From the NCBI RefSeq assembly GCF_003628445.1, contig NZ_RBZO01000013.1, positions 42,268 through 106,267 of the forward strand: DNA of 64,000 nucleotides, given 5' to 3'. Shown here piece by piece: positions 45,002 to 52,934 of the stretch; within the stretch, counting starts at the first letter, position 1, and each line of letters opens with the position of its first letter. The notes below the pieces were generated by a model, which saw nothing but the letters and a program-made list of their open reading frames with translations, searched no databases and was not told the origin of the DNA. Origin of the DNA: Oceanobacillus bengalensis. GTDB lineage: Bacteria; Bacillota; Bacilli; Bacillales; Amphibacillaceae. The position numbers were made by a program, and so were the translations under genes.

Positions 45002-46237
45002 TTGAGTATATTTAAAAATCGTTCATTCATATATATTTGGTTAGGTAATGCTATATCAGAACTTGGAGGGGCATTTGGAACGTTCTGCAACTCTCTTCTA
45101 ATCTATGAATTGACTGGTTCAACATTCGCTCTGGGGAGCATGTGGTTATTATATTTTGTTCCTTCCCTCCTATTGCAATTGTTCATTGGCCCTTCTATCG
45201 ATAAATGGAGCAGAAAATGGATTATGATTTTCGCCCTATGGGGGCGAGGGGGAATTTTCCTAATTCCACTTATAGGATATTTGGCTGGTACATTAGTTCC
45301 TTGGCACATTTATGCGGTACAACTTGTTGTTGGATTAATCACACCATTATACGTTCCAGCGAATCACGCCATTTTACCAAGCATCATTGCCAAGAACCAG
45401 CTAAGTAAAGCAAATGCATATGTAGATGGCACCGTTCGTTTAATGACCTTTATGGCACCCATAGTAGCTGGAATCGTTATCGAATACATCGGTGTAACGA
45501 TTACTCTGATTCTCGTTTGTGTCCTTTTAGCCTTGAGTGGGACATTATTGTTATTTATTCAAGAAGAAAGAAAGATGCAAGATGTTCGGAAAACATGGTT
45601 GGAACAATTTACAGAAGGTATTCACTACTTTTTTAGTCAAAAAACAATGGTATGGCTAGGTATTTTTCTTGCTTTTGTACAGTTTGGTGTTGGTGTCACA
45701 ATGGTAATCAACATCCCATATATTACTGATGTACTAGGTGGAAACTATGCCTACTATGGTTACTTCATGGCTGGTTTCCCTTTGGGCTATGTCATTGGCA
45801 CCTTACTTGTTGGAAAAATAACACTGCATAGCAGAAGAGTACTTATGCTTGGTTCACTATTGATTGGTGGCCTTACCTATATCAATCTAGGAATCACTCA
45901 TTCTATCGTTATTGCAATTTCAACAGAGATAATTGCTGGTATTGTCATGGCAATTTTCAATATCCATAATTTAACTATTTGTCAACAAACCGTACCAAAC
46001 CATTTAATGGGAAAAGTTCTCTCCGTACGTCTATTGATCATTAGAGGAATGATGCCACTTGGAGTATTAGTTGGTGGAACACTTAGTGTACTTTGGGGAG
46101 TTCGACCTTTGTACCTGTTTATTGGTACGGTTATTACTTCCGTATCCATAATTGGGATTCTGTTACCTTATTTTAAGTTTATTGATCAACCTGTTGAAAT
46201 CGAAACAGATACAAGAAAAAAGGCCACTACGAAGTAA
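45002..46237 (+). CDS. MFS transporter paired with the ArsR-type regulator
   Basis: A 411-residue, 12-TM major facilitator protein of the DHA3 type (PSIDKWSRKWIMIFALWGRG in the TM2-TM3 loop). The apparent start is a TTG with only a weak GGTG upstream. Translation may depend on coupling to the regulator gene 29 bp before it. Probably a drug exporter; the substrate is unknown. Confidence 0.85.
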   Translation: MSIFKNRSFIYIWLGNAISELGGAFGTFCNSLLIYELTGSTFALGSMWLLYFVPSLLLQLFIGPSIDKWSRKWIMIFALWGRGGIFLIPLIGYLAGTLVPWHIYAVQLVVGLITPLYVPANHAILPSIIAKNQLSKANAYVDGTVRLMTFMAPIVAGIVIEYIGVTITLILVCVLLALSGTLLLFIQEERKMQDVRKTWLEQFTEGIHYFFSQKTMVWLGIFLAFVQFGVGVTMVINIPYITDVLGGNYAYYGYFMAGFPLGYVIGTLLVGKITLHSRRVLMLGSLLIGGLTYINLGITHSIVIAISTEIIAGIVMAIFNIHNLTICQQTVPNHLMGKVLSVRLLIIRGMMPLGVLVGGTLSVLWGVRPLYLFIGTVITSVSIIGILLPYFKFIDQPVEIETDTRKKATTK

Positions 46238-46269
46238 TGTACTTGCAGTGGCCTTCAATCCGTGTATAT

Positions 46270-46473
46270 TTATTTGGTTGATTCGATTACTTCCTTCACT
46301 CTACCAACAATCCCACCTTCAAGCATCACTTTAATTCCATGTGGATGTGTGGGAGAATTTGTAAGTATTCTAGAAACAACACCCTCTGTCAGTTTCCCAC
46401 TGCGTTGATCCTGTTTTTGCACCACGCTCACTTTTAGTCCTATCTTAATATTATCTCTTTTTGTTCCTTGCAT
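46270..46473 (-). CDS. ywbE: YwbE-family protein
   Basis: A 67-residue protein matching the YwbE family: KIGLKVSVVQKQDQRSGKLT, then GVVSRILTNSPTHPHGIKVM and VGRVKEV. Its beta-strand-rich sequence suggests a KOW/SH3-like small RNA- or protein-binding fold, but no function is established. GGAGG lies 8 nt before the ATG. Confidence 0.92.
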   Translation of the reverse strand: MQGTKRDNIKIGLKVSVVQKQDQRSGKLTEGVVSRILTNSPTHPHGIKVMLEGGIVGRVKEVIESTK

Positions 46474-46497
46474 AATGACGACCTCCTTTTTTTAAGT

Positions 46498-46530
46498 TAG
46501 GGAACAGAGTTGTTATAACTTCTGTTCCTA
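46498..46530. terminator. Hairpin between trhA and ywbE
   Basis: TAGGGAACAGA pairs with TCTGTTCCTA (one bulge) and is followed by TTTTT on the plus strand. It separates the two minus-strand genes. Confidence 0.5.
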
Positions 46531-46543
46531 TTTTTATCTAGGT

Positions 46544-47236
46544 CTATCTTGGTAACAAATAAAGCAACACACAGAAAAAGTGTGCAATTGTTCCAGCAAG
46601 TACGAACAGATGCCATACTGCATGATGGTATTTGAACGCGCGCCACACATAAAATATTGCACCAATCGTATAACAAAGTCCACCAACTACCAGTAAAACG
46701 ACCCCGTCTGGATGTAAATTTGCCACAATCTGTTTCCATCCAATTGTAATTAACCAGCCCATTGCAACATAAAGAATCGTTGAAGTGAAGAGGTACTTTT
46801 TAACAAAAAAGGACTTAAAAACAATTCCAGCAACCGCAAGCCCCCATACAATTCCGAATAACGTCCACCCTAATGCACCCTGAATGACAATTAATGTAAA
46901 CGGCGTATAAGAACCTGCTATAAATAAGTAAATGGAAGAATGATCAAATATCTCAAATAAATCTTTTGCCTTCCCTTTTGGTAATGCGTGAACAAGTGTT
47001 GATGATGTGTATAAAAGAAACATCGTCGTTCCGAAAGTCGTAAAACTAACCACATGCCAAGCGGTTCCATGTATCGAAGCAAACACAATCAATACGACTA
47101 ATCCAGCAATACTTAGCGCCGCTCCTATTCCATGGATTGTTGCATTTGCAATTTCCTCACCCTTTGAGAAGGTATGTGTCTCAGCCAATCCTATCATTCC
47201 TTTTAAGGTGCCTTTCACCGCTTGCGTTTTCGACAT
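46544..47236 (-). CDS. trhA: Hemolysin III/TrhA-family membrane protein
   Basis: A seven-TM protein of the PAQR/hemolysin III family: SKGEEIANATIHGIGAALSI near the N-terminus, STLVHALP, IFDHSSIYLFIAGSYTPFTL, and the C-terminal AVWHLFVLAGTIAHFF with the zinc-binding His residues. In Bacillus the TrhA/YqfA protein affects membrane homeostasis. The annotated ATG and the first 10 or so codons lie inside a dispersed repeat. A start at 47197 (MIGLAETH) would exclude the repeat, but its ribosome site is weak. The true N-terminus is uncertain. Confidence 0.9.
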   Translation of the reverse strand: MSKTQAVKGTLKGMIGLAETHTFSKGEEIANATIHGIGAALSIAGLVVLIVFASIHGTAWHVVSFTTFGTTMFLLYTSSTLVHALPKGKAKDLFEIFDHSSIYLFIAGSYTPFTLIVIQGALGWTLFGIVWGLAVAGIVFKSFFVKKYLFTSTILYVAMGWLITIGWKQIVANLHPDGVVLLVVGGLCYTIGAIFYVWRAFKYHHAVWHLFVLAGTIAHFFCVLLYLLPR

Positions 47237-47258
47237 TTATCGACAAGTGACAGGCACC
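47207..47258. repeat. Dispersed palindromic repeat, copy 15
   Basis: GGTGCCTTTCACCGCTTGCG at left and CGACAAGTGACAGGCACC at right, in reverse orientation. It overlaps the start codon and first codons of trhA. Confidence 0.88.
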
Positions 47259-47470
47259 TCCCTTATTATTGTTATCTTATTATAACAGAAGCATTTTTGT
47301 TTACGTATCTCTTACTATCGTATTTTTCCGTTTTACAGTAATTTTATAATATGACACAGTAAAATCACATTTTATAAGCGGCATAAATCGTAATAAACTA
47401 CATTGCTCTGGGTTCTTTTTTCTTCGGTTAATAAGTATATATTTATGGTAAACTATTGGGAGGTCTTATC

Positions 47471-47722
47471 ATGACAAGACACAGAAGGAGAAATACACCA
47501 GCCTTTACATTTTTATCGTATTTTACTTTAGCAGCTGGTGTTGCCTTATTTTTAGTTGGACTTTATAACGCTGATATGGAGTTACATGAGAAAGGCTACT
47601 ATGTGGCAGTTATGCTATTGGTAGCAGTAGGCGCAATCCTAACACAAAAAGTAACACGGGACAATGCTGAGGACGATGAAATAATTGAAGAACAAAAGAG
47701 AAAAGAAAACAACATCGAATAG
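47471..47722 (+). CDS. YiaA/YiaB-type two-helix membrane protein
   Basis: An 83-residue protein with two membrane segments: PAFTFLSYFTLAAGVALFLV then GYYVAVMLLVAVGAILTQKV. A charged C-terminal tail follows. The pattern fits the YiaA/B two-helix domain. The ATG at 47471 has GGGAGG 7 nt upstream. No function is known for the family. Confidence 0.8.
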   Translation: MTRHRRRNTPAFTFLSYFTLAAGVALFLVGLYNADMELHEKGYYVAVMLLVAVGAILTQKVTRDNAEDDEIIEEQKRKENNIE

Positions 47723-47783
47723 GGTGCCTGGCATCGTCCATATTTCGACACTTCACAACAATTCTCGACAGGTGACAGGCACC
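47723..47783. repeat. Dispersed palindromic repeat, copy 16
   Basis: GGTGCCTGGCATCGTCC at left and GACAGGTGACAGGCACC at right. It fills the gap between the YiaA/B-like gene and the TauE gene and is the last copy in the window. Confidence 0.88.
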
Positions 47784-47805
47784 GGAAGTTGGTGCTTTTT
47801 TGGAT

Positions 47806-48513
47806 ATGTTTCTATTTGTTTTTATCATTTTGATTGCATCTATTCTGCAAACGAGTACAGGGTTTGGTTTTTCGATTTTGGCTACACCATTCTTACTTAT
47901 GATATTTGAACCAAGAGAAGCAATACAGATTAATTTATTTGCTTCTCTTATTATCTCTGTGGCATTGATAGCTAAAATTCAGAAAGATATCGACTTTGTT
48001 ATTTTAAAACGATTGATCGTTAGCAGTTGGATTGGCTTACCAATAGGTATAATCATCTTCTTATTAGTAGATATTACTAAATTAAAACTCGGCATTAGTA
48101 TTATCATTTTATTGTTAACGATTCTTTTGATGTTACAATTTCGAATGAACCAAACGAAGAGCCGGGATTTTATGGTAGGGGGATTATCAGGAGCATTAAC
48201 AACTGGTATCGGGATGCCCGGTCCTCCTTTATTGCTTTATTTTTCAGGAACTTCTACAGAAAAGGCGAAACTTAGAGGGACTACGCTGGCCTTTTATCTA
48301 TTCATCTATTCTGTCAGTTTAGTGATCCAGGTGCTCTTTGTTGGAACAAGCAAAACCGTTTGGATTTCAAGTGGGCTTGCTTTACCATTGGTATTAATAG
48401 GATTAAATCTAGGACAACTTATTTTTAAATGGATAAATCAAAGCCTTTTCCAAAAGATTATTTATGTTATCTTACTTTTTACTGGGGTAAGTCTTTTAAT
48501 TGAAAGTTTGTAA
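47806..48513 (+). CDS. Sulfite exporter TauE/SafE family protein
   Basis: A 235-residue protein with about seven hydrophobic segments. The family's two conserved half-repeats are visible: TSTGFGFSILATPFLLMIFE and LSGALTTGIGMPGPPLLLYF. Members export sulfite, sulfoacetate or similar anions. The ATG at 47806 is preceded only by a weak GGTG, and a TTG two codons earlier is possible. A repeat copy ends 22 nt upstream. A terminator follows. Confidence 0.88.
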   Translation: MFLFVFIILIASILQTSTGFGFSILATPFLLMIFEPREAIQINLFASLIISVALIAKIQKDIDFVILKRLIVSSWIGLPIGIIIFLLVDITKLKLGISIIILLLTILLMLQFRMNQTKSRDFMVGGLSGALTTGIGMPGPPLLLYFSGTSTEKAKLRGTTLAFYLFIYSVSLVIQVLFVGTSKTVWISSGLALPLVLIGLNLGQLIFKWINQSLFQKIIYVILLFTGVSLLIESL

Positions 48514-48520
48514 AAGGATA

Positions 48521-48548
48521 AAGGTGCTTCGAATTGTTTGAGCACCTT
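48521..48548 (+). terminator. Terminator of the TauE gene
   Basis: AAGGTGCT and AGCACCTT form a perfect 8-bp stem 8 nt past the stop, followed by GATATTT. Confidence 0.7.
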
Positions 48549-48561
48549 GATATTTACATCA

Positions 48562-48585
48562 ATACATGATAAGATGCTCATATAT
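48562..48585. promoter_or_regulatory. Remnant ArsR/CzrA-type operator
   Basis: ATACATGATAAG-ATGCTCATATAT is an imperfect 24-bp palindrome with ATGA/TCAT half-sites like those bound by CzrA/SmtB regulators. It lies 27 nt before the decayed czrA start. Confidence 0.4.
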
Positions 48586-48611
48586 CGATACATAAAAATG
48601 AGGGATTAATA

Positions 48612-48735
48612 ATGGAGGGAAAAGTAAATCATAATAACTTAGACGAAGAAACACTATTTATTGTGTCACAAACACTATTCTCATCATGATGAGCCTGTAA
48701 TGAACACCCTTAAACAAAACCATCGAACATGCTAG
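48612..48735 (+). pseudogene. czrA-like ArsR regulator with internal deletion
   Basis: The ATG at 48612 encodes NNLDEETLFIVSQT, the exact N-terminal signature of CzrA-type metal sensors (normally followed by FKALSDPTR), then breaks into a stop at 48687. In another frame the sequence from 48682 to 48735 reads HHDEPVMNTLKQ, which resembles the C-terminal metal-binding helix of the same family. The whole winged helix is missing, so the gene has lost about 70 codons plus a frameshift. It lies 88 bp before czcD, the usual partner of czrA. Confidence 0.7.
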
Positions 48736-48823
48736 TCACCTATAATACTGTATAAAAACAAGCACTCAAATATTATTATATGAATATATACTAATATAAA
48801 TAATTATATGGGGAGGTATAATT

Positions 48824-49786
48824 ATGGGACACAATCACAGCCACAGTCATGATCATACACATCATGCCAATAAAAAAGCACTAATGATAAGCTTTATCAT
48901 TATTACGACATATATGATTATCGAGGCAATCGGCGGATTTTTAACAAATAGTCTAGCCCTTTTAAGTGACGCAGGACATATGCTTAGTGATGCAATCTCA
49001 CTTGGTGTCGGGTTATTAGCCTTTACATTGGGGGAAAAGGTTGCAGATTACAGCAAGACCTATGGGTACAAACGTTTTGAAATATTAGCAGCTGTTTTTA
49101 ATGGTGTCACACTTATCATTATCGCACTTTTTATTTTTTATGAGGCTTTTCATCGTTTCACTAATCCCCCTGAGGTTGCTTCAACTGGAATGTTAGTGAT
49201 AGGATTCATCGGATTACTCGTTAACATCCTCGTTGCTTGGATACTCTTACGCGGTGGAGATACGAAAGAGAATTTAAATTTACGTGCGGCCTTCCTTCAT
49301 GTTATCGGTGACATGTTAGGTTCGGTTGGGGCAGTTGTTGCAGCACTCGTAATCATGTTTTTTGGATGGGGCTGGGCTGATCCACTTGCAAGTGTTATTG
49401 TGGCCCTACTTGTTTTGGTAAGCGGGTGGCGAGTGACAAAAGATGCCGTTCAAGTATTAATGGAAGGTACCCCAAAGAACATCGAAATCAAAGAAATTAT
49501 TTCCATTATTGAAAGCACTCCTGAAATCGATAGTATCCATGATCTCCACGTTTGGAGTATTACAAGCGGGCAAAATGCACTTTCCTGCCATGCAGTGGTA
49601 GATAACAATTTATCGATACAAGAGTGTCAGGCATTGCTTCGAACGATTGAGCACAAACTAGAACATAAAGGAATTGGGCATGTAACCATCCAGATGGAAA
49701 GTGCAGAACATTCTCATGAAGACTCCATCTTATGTCAACAAAAGCACGAGAATAAAGTGCACTCCCATCAACATATGCACAACTAA
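48824..49786 (+). CDS. czcD: Cation diffusion facilitator (Zn/Co/Cd exporter)
   Basis: A 320-residue CDF transporter with six membrane segments. His-rich N-terminal (GHNHSHSHDHTHH) and C-terminal (HENKVHSHQHMHN) tails flank it. The TM2 and TM5 metal-site motifs are LLSDAGHMLSDA and HVIGDMLGSVG, and a cytoplasmic dimerisation domain ends it (IDSIHDLHVWSITSGQNALS). It should expel zinc, cobalt or cadmium in exchange for protons or potassium. The regulator gene before it is broken. GGGGAGG lies 7 nt upstream of the ATG. Confidence 0.95.
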   Translation: MGHNHSHSHDHTHHANKKALMISFIIITTYMIIEAIGGFLTNSLALLSDAGHMLSDAISLGVGLLAFTLGEKVADYSKTYGYKRFEILAAVFNGVTLIIIALFIFYEAFHRFTNPPEVASTGMLVIGFIGLLVNILVAWILLRGGDTKENLNLRAAFLHVIGDMLGSVGAVVAALVIMFFGWGWADPLASVIVALLVLVSGWRVTKDAVQVLMEGTPKNIEIKEIISIIESTPEIDSIHDLHVWSITSGQNALSCHAVVDNNLSIQECQALLRTIEHKLEHKGIGHVTIQMESAEHSHEDSILCQQKHENKVHSHQHMHN

Positions 49787-49790
49787 AAAA

Positions 49791-49828
49791 ACAATGCCCG
49801 GCACACATAAGATGCCTGGCATTGTTTT
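49791..49828. terminator. Terminator between czcD and the 3D-domain gene
   Basis: AATGCCCGGCA and TGCCTGGCATT pair with one mismatch and are followed by GTTTTTTTAG. Convergent genes on both sides can use it. Confidence 0.9.
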
Positions 49829-49839
49829 TTTAGTGCTTG

Positions 49840-51000
49840 TTACCAAATAGTCACATTAACTGTGCGAACACCCCAGTTTGCTGCTTCTTTCGCTGTTGGG
49901 ACGAAAACATCGATTTTCTTTCCTTTTATCGCACTGCCAATATCACCGGCTACGGCATAACCATATCCCTCAACATGTACAACACTTCCTAGTGGGATAA
50001 CTTTCGGGTCAACAGCAATCACTTTTGCATTCGGATTCTTGATTAAATTAATTCCAGTATATGTCCGGCCAGATCCTCCCGCACTATCAACAGTATACGC
50101 TGTAGAAACAACTGAAAAAGTCGTACCCTTCTCAGAATCTTTGACTACTGGTCCTTCTTCTTTTTTCTCCGTTTTAGGCGTGTCCTTTTTCTCTATTTTA
50201 CTTAGCTGCACAAGTTCTGTCTGTTTTTCCTTTTCACGTGCTTTCTTTTCTTCTGCCTCTATTGTTGCTTTAGCATCAGCCTCAAGTCTGGACAACTTAC
50301 TGTCTTCCATTTCTAAAGAGGCAATTCTCGTCGTTAGTTCTTCCTCTTTATTTTTAAGTGCTGCTTTTTGTTGTGTGTTTTTAGCCTTTTGTTCTTTGAT
50401 TAGTGCACTCGTATCATCTAATTGCTGTTTTAATCCATTTAATTCATCCAAATTATCCATAACGATTGTTTGATTTTCCTGAACCTTTTTCTTGTCTTCT
50501 TCTTGTTTCTCCATCAGATTTGCATCAGCTTCAGCAATCCGATTCACCGCAGATACCCGACTAATAAACTCACCAAAACTATTTGCTCCAAATATAACTT
50601 CTAAATAATTGATTGATCCACCTGATTGTTGATAGGAAACAACACGACTCTTTAATATATCATAGCGCTCTGCTATTGCATTTTCTAAGGCTACAATTTC
50701 TTCCCCTAATCGTTTCACGTCAGAAATCGTATCCTCAATATCCTTTTCCGTGTCCGCTACCAACGCTTCATTCGCCGCAAGTTCCTCGTTAAGGCGGTCA
50801 ATTTCAACATTATAATTCTCTATTTCTATTAAAATATCACTAACTTCACTTTCAGCTTTTGATAGATTTTCTTTAATTCCTGCTCGTTCATTCTGAATGG
50901 AATCTAGATTAGTTGAAGTTTCTGCACTAGTTGGAATACCAAAAGATATGCTACCCAAAATTATAGTAAATATCATCATTACTACTACAGTCTTTTTCAT
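49840..51000 (-). CDS. Secreted coiled-coil protein with 3D domain (YocH/PcsB-like)
   Basis: The signal peptide MKKTVVVMMIFTIILGSISF ends around residue 30 (TSAET). Residues about 30-260 form a long charged coiled coil like the N-terminal PcsB/CwlO helper region, including the AVNRIAEADANLMEKQEED part. The C-terminal 90 residues are a 3D domain (TAYTVDSAGG, then VIAVDPKVIPLGSVVHVEGY and GDIGSAIKGKKIDVFV) with the three conserved Asp residues. Such proteins act on peptidoglycan outside the cell. The start at 51000 has AGGAG 4 nt upstream. Confidence 0.9.
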   Translation of the reverse strand: MKKTVVVMMIFTIILGSISFGIPTSAETSTNLDSIQNERAGIKENLSKAESEVSDILIEIENYNVEIDRLNEELAANEALVADTEKDIEDTISDVKRLGEEIVALENAIAERYDILKSRVVSYQQSGGSINYLEVIFGANSFGEFISRVSAVNRIAEADANLMEKQEEDKKKVQENQTIVMDNLDELNGLKQQLDDTSALIKEQKAKNTQQKAALKNKEEELTTRIASLEMEDSKLSRLEADAKATIEAEEKKAREKEKQTELVQLSKIEKKDTPKTEKKEEGPVVKDSEKGTTFSVVSTAYTVDSAGGSGRTYTGINLIKNPNAKVIAVDPKVIPLGSVVHVEGYGYAVAGDIGSAIKGKKIDVFVPTAKEAANWGVRTVNVTIW

Positions 51001-51224
51001 ACTTCTCCTACTTTCCACTTCACACAACTGGAAAATCCAATTGGTTAAAGTCTATATCATTTTCTAGTATAGGTAGTATATCATCAACAAATGTCATGAC
51101 TGTTAGTGTAATGTTACAAATATATTTCATAGAGATAATAGACTTAAAAGCTTCTTCCAAAACAGGAAAAAAATCCCTACTACAAAGTAGAGATGGTAAG
51201 GATTTCATATTTAGTATTCCATTA

Positions 51225-52106
51225 CTAGCTATCTTCTGTTTCAAGCAATTCCTTCGTATATTCAATATAATCCGTAAAATAACCATCCACCTGAAATGCT
51301 TTTACTCTTTTTTGCTCTGCTTTTTGTGTATCATTATTCGTAAAATATACATGTACCTTCTTCCCTACTTCATGCAATTCATTTACAACTTCTAGTGATA
51401 CATCCGTAGATTCAATACCGATAAACGGATAAGGAACAGATTTTGCATCCTCTAAATTAAATTTACCCTTCCTATACAATAGCGTTAACGGAATACTAGG
51501 CTCAAGGTTATATACCTTTTCTAAACTTTGTTTTGAAAACGATTGAATGATTACAAGTCCTTGTGAAATTAATTCATAATCATCCAATAGACGAACCAGA
51601 TAATCCTCCATTACGGGTTGTCCATCAACTAAACGAGTTTCAATATAATAATGCTCTGTATCTCTAAAGGTATCAATGATTTCTTCAAGTGTAGGAATAA
51701 CTTCAACTGTCGTTTGATTATTAAACACTTCAACCGTTTCAAATTCCTTTATTTCTTCTAATGTATACGCTTCTGCCTTACCATTCCCATCCGTCGTTCG
51801 ATCTATTGTCTCATCATGCATGGCAATCAATCTACCATCTGCTGTCATCCGTAAATCAATTTCCAGCGCGTCAACACCATCCCGCGCTGCAATTTTATAC
51901 GCGGTAATCGTACTTTCATTATAACGATCATTCGCCCCACGATGTGCAATAACCATCGGGGCTCCAACTAGGTCTTCAACATCCGTGGAATTGGCAACAA
52001 AAGACATTGTTGAACGATTTTCCTCTTCACGTTCAGGTGTATCGCATGCTGATAATAAAACGACCAAAACAGCAATTAACGGGAAAAGTCTCGTTTTCTT
52101 AAACAA
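51225..52106 (-). CDS. Glycerophosphodiester phosphodiesterase, lipoprotein
   Basis: A GDPD-family enzyme with a lipoprotein signal ending VLLSAC. Catalytic elements include VIAHRGANDRYNESTITAYK, LEIDLRMTADGRLIAMHDET and the C-terminal KVHVYFTNND. The outward-facing enzyme releases glycerol-3-phosphate from glycerophosphodiesters or teichoic acid fragments. The start is taken as a TTG at 52106 (GGAAG upstream), overlapping the previous gene by 8 nt; a longer frame to 52172 would hide the signal peptide. It is the last gene of the ugp operon. Confidence 0.88.
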   Translation of the reverse strand: MFKKTRLFPLIAVLVVLLSACDTPEREEENRSTMSFVANSTDVEDLVGAPMVIAHRGANDRYNESTITAYKIAARDGVDALEIDLRMTADGRLIAMHDETIDRTTDGNGKAEAYTLEEIKEFETVEVFNNQTTVEVIPTLEEIIDTFRDTEHYYIETRLVDGQPVMEDYLVRLLDDYELISQGLVIIQSFSKQSLEKVYNLEPSIPLTLLYRKGKFNLEDAKSVPYPFIGIESTDVSLEVVNELHEVGKKVHVYFTNNDTQKAEQKRVKAFQVDGYFTDYIEYTKELLETEDS

Positions 52107-52854
52107 ATGACTTCCGCTCACTTCTAAAAAATAGAGCCTTTTCTGGATAGTCTGTAATAATTGATTGAACATGTAAATCTAACAATTGCTTTATCTCATC
52201 ATCACTATTTACTGTCCATACACGTATTTGCTGTAAAAGAGGTTTTAATTCATGGACATTTGCTAAAACACTCTTTGTTGATAAATGCAATGATTCCATC
52301 TGAAATGTTTCCATGTAATCATAAGGATGCAATATTCTTTGGTTCAACAACCAAGCAATTTTAACTGTTGGGTCAAACCTTTTCATACGTAACAAGCTTG
52401 GTAAATGAAAGGAAGAATATATTACATTCCGATCTCTACCATTTTGCTTCACAATGGAAAGCACCTTTTCTTCTATTCCCTGATACTCAACCAAATATGT
52501 CTTCAATTCTATATTTAGTTCAATATGAGGTGGGGTGTTTTCCAAAACTTCTTGAAGCGTAGGAACACGTTCTAGGTCCCACTCCGCCATATAATTTGGA
52601 AAAGATGCGAAAACTGAACCCGCACTGTACTGCTTAATCTCTTCCAATGTAAGGTCTTTTATAAAGCCCTTCCCATCTGTTGTTCGTTCTAAACGTTCAT
52701 CATGAATGACAACAATTTCCCCATCTTTTGTCATATGCACATCAAATTCTAACCCATCTACTCCTTGCTGGATCGCCTGATTAAAACCTAATAATGTATT
52801 TTCAGGATACGTTCCCATACAACCTCGGTGACCGTAAATTTTTGTTTCTGTCAT
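52099..52854 (-). CDS. ugpQ: Cytoplasmic glycerophosphodiester phosphodiesterase
   Basis: A 251-residue GDPD enzyme without a signal peptide: YGHRGCMGTYPENTLLGFNQ, LEFDVHMTKDGEIVVIHDE and RTTDGKG give the two catalytic His and metal-binding Glu/Asp. It cleaves imported glycerophosphodiesters to glycerol-3-phosphate. AGGGAGG precedes the ATG. It lies downstream of the UgpCAEB transporter genes and upstream of the lipoprotein GDPD, so import and hydrolysis are combined in one operon. Confidence 0.95.
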   Translation of the reverse strand: MTETKIYGHRGCMGTYPENTLLGFNQAIQQGVDGLEFDVHMTKDGEIVVIHDERLERTTDGKGFIKDLTLEEIKQYSAGSVFASFPNYMAEWDLERVPTLQEVLENTPPHIELNIELKTYLVEYQGIEEKVLSIVKQNGRDRNVIYSSFHLPSLLRMKRFDPTVKIAWLLNQRILHPYDYMETFQMESLHLSTKSVLANVHELKPLLQQIRVWTVNSDDEIKQLLDLHVQSIITDYPEKALFFRSERKSFV

Positions 52855-52934
52855 TGATAATTCCTCCCTATACGATGTAATTGTGAAAGAGAATAAAGCA
52901 AGGAATTGCCCGATTCTCTTTCGACTTCTACCAG

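Noticed and set aside
50039..50473. 144-codon Ser-rich open frame
   Set aside because: Mirror of the coiled-coil region of the 3D-domain protein; such antisense frames arise from codon bias.
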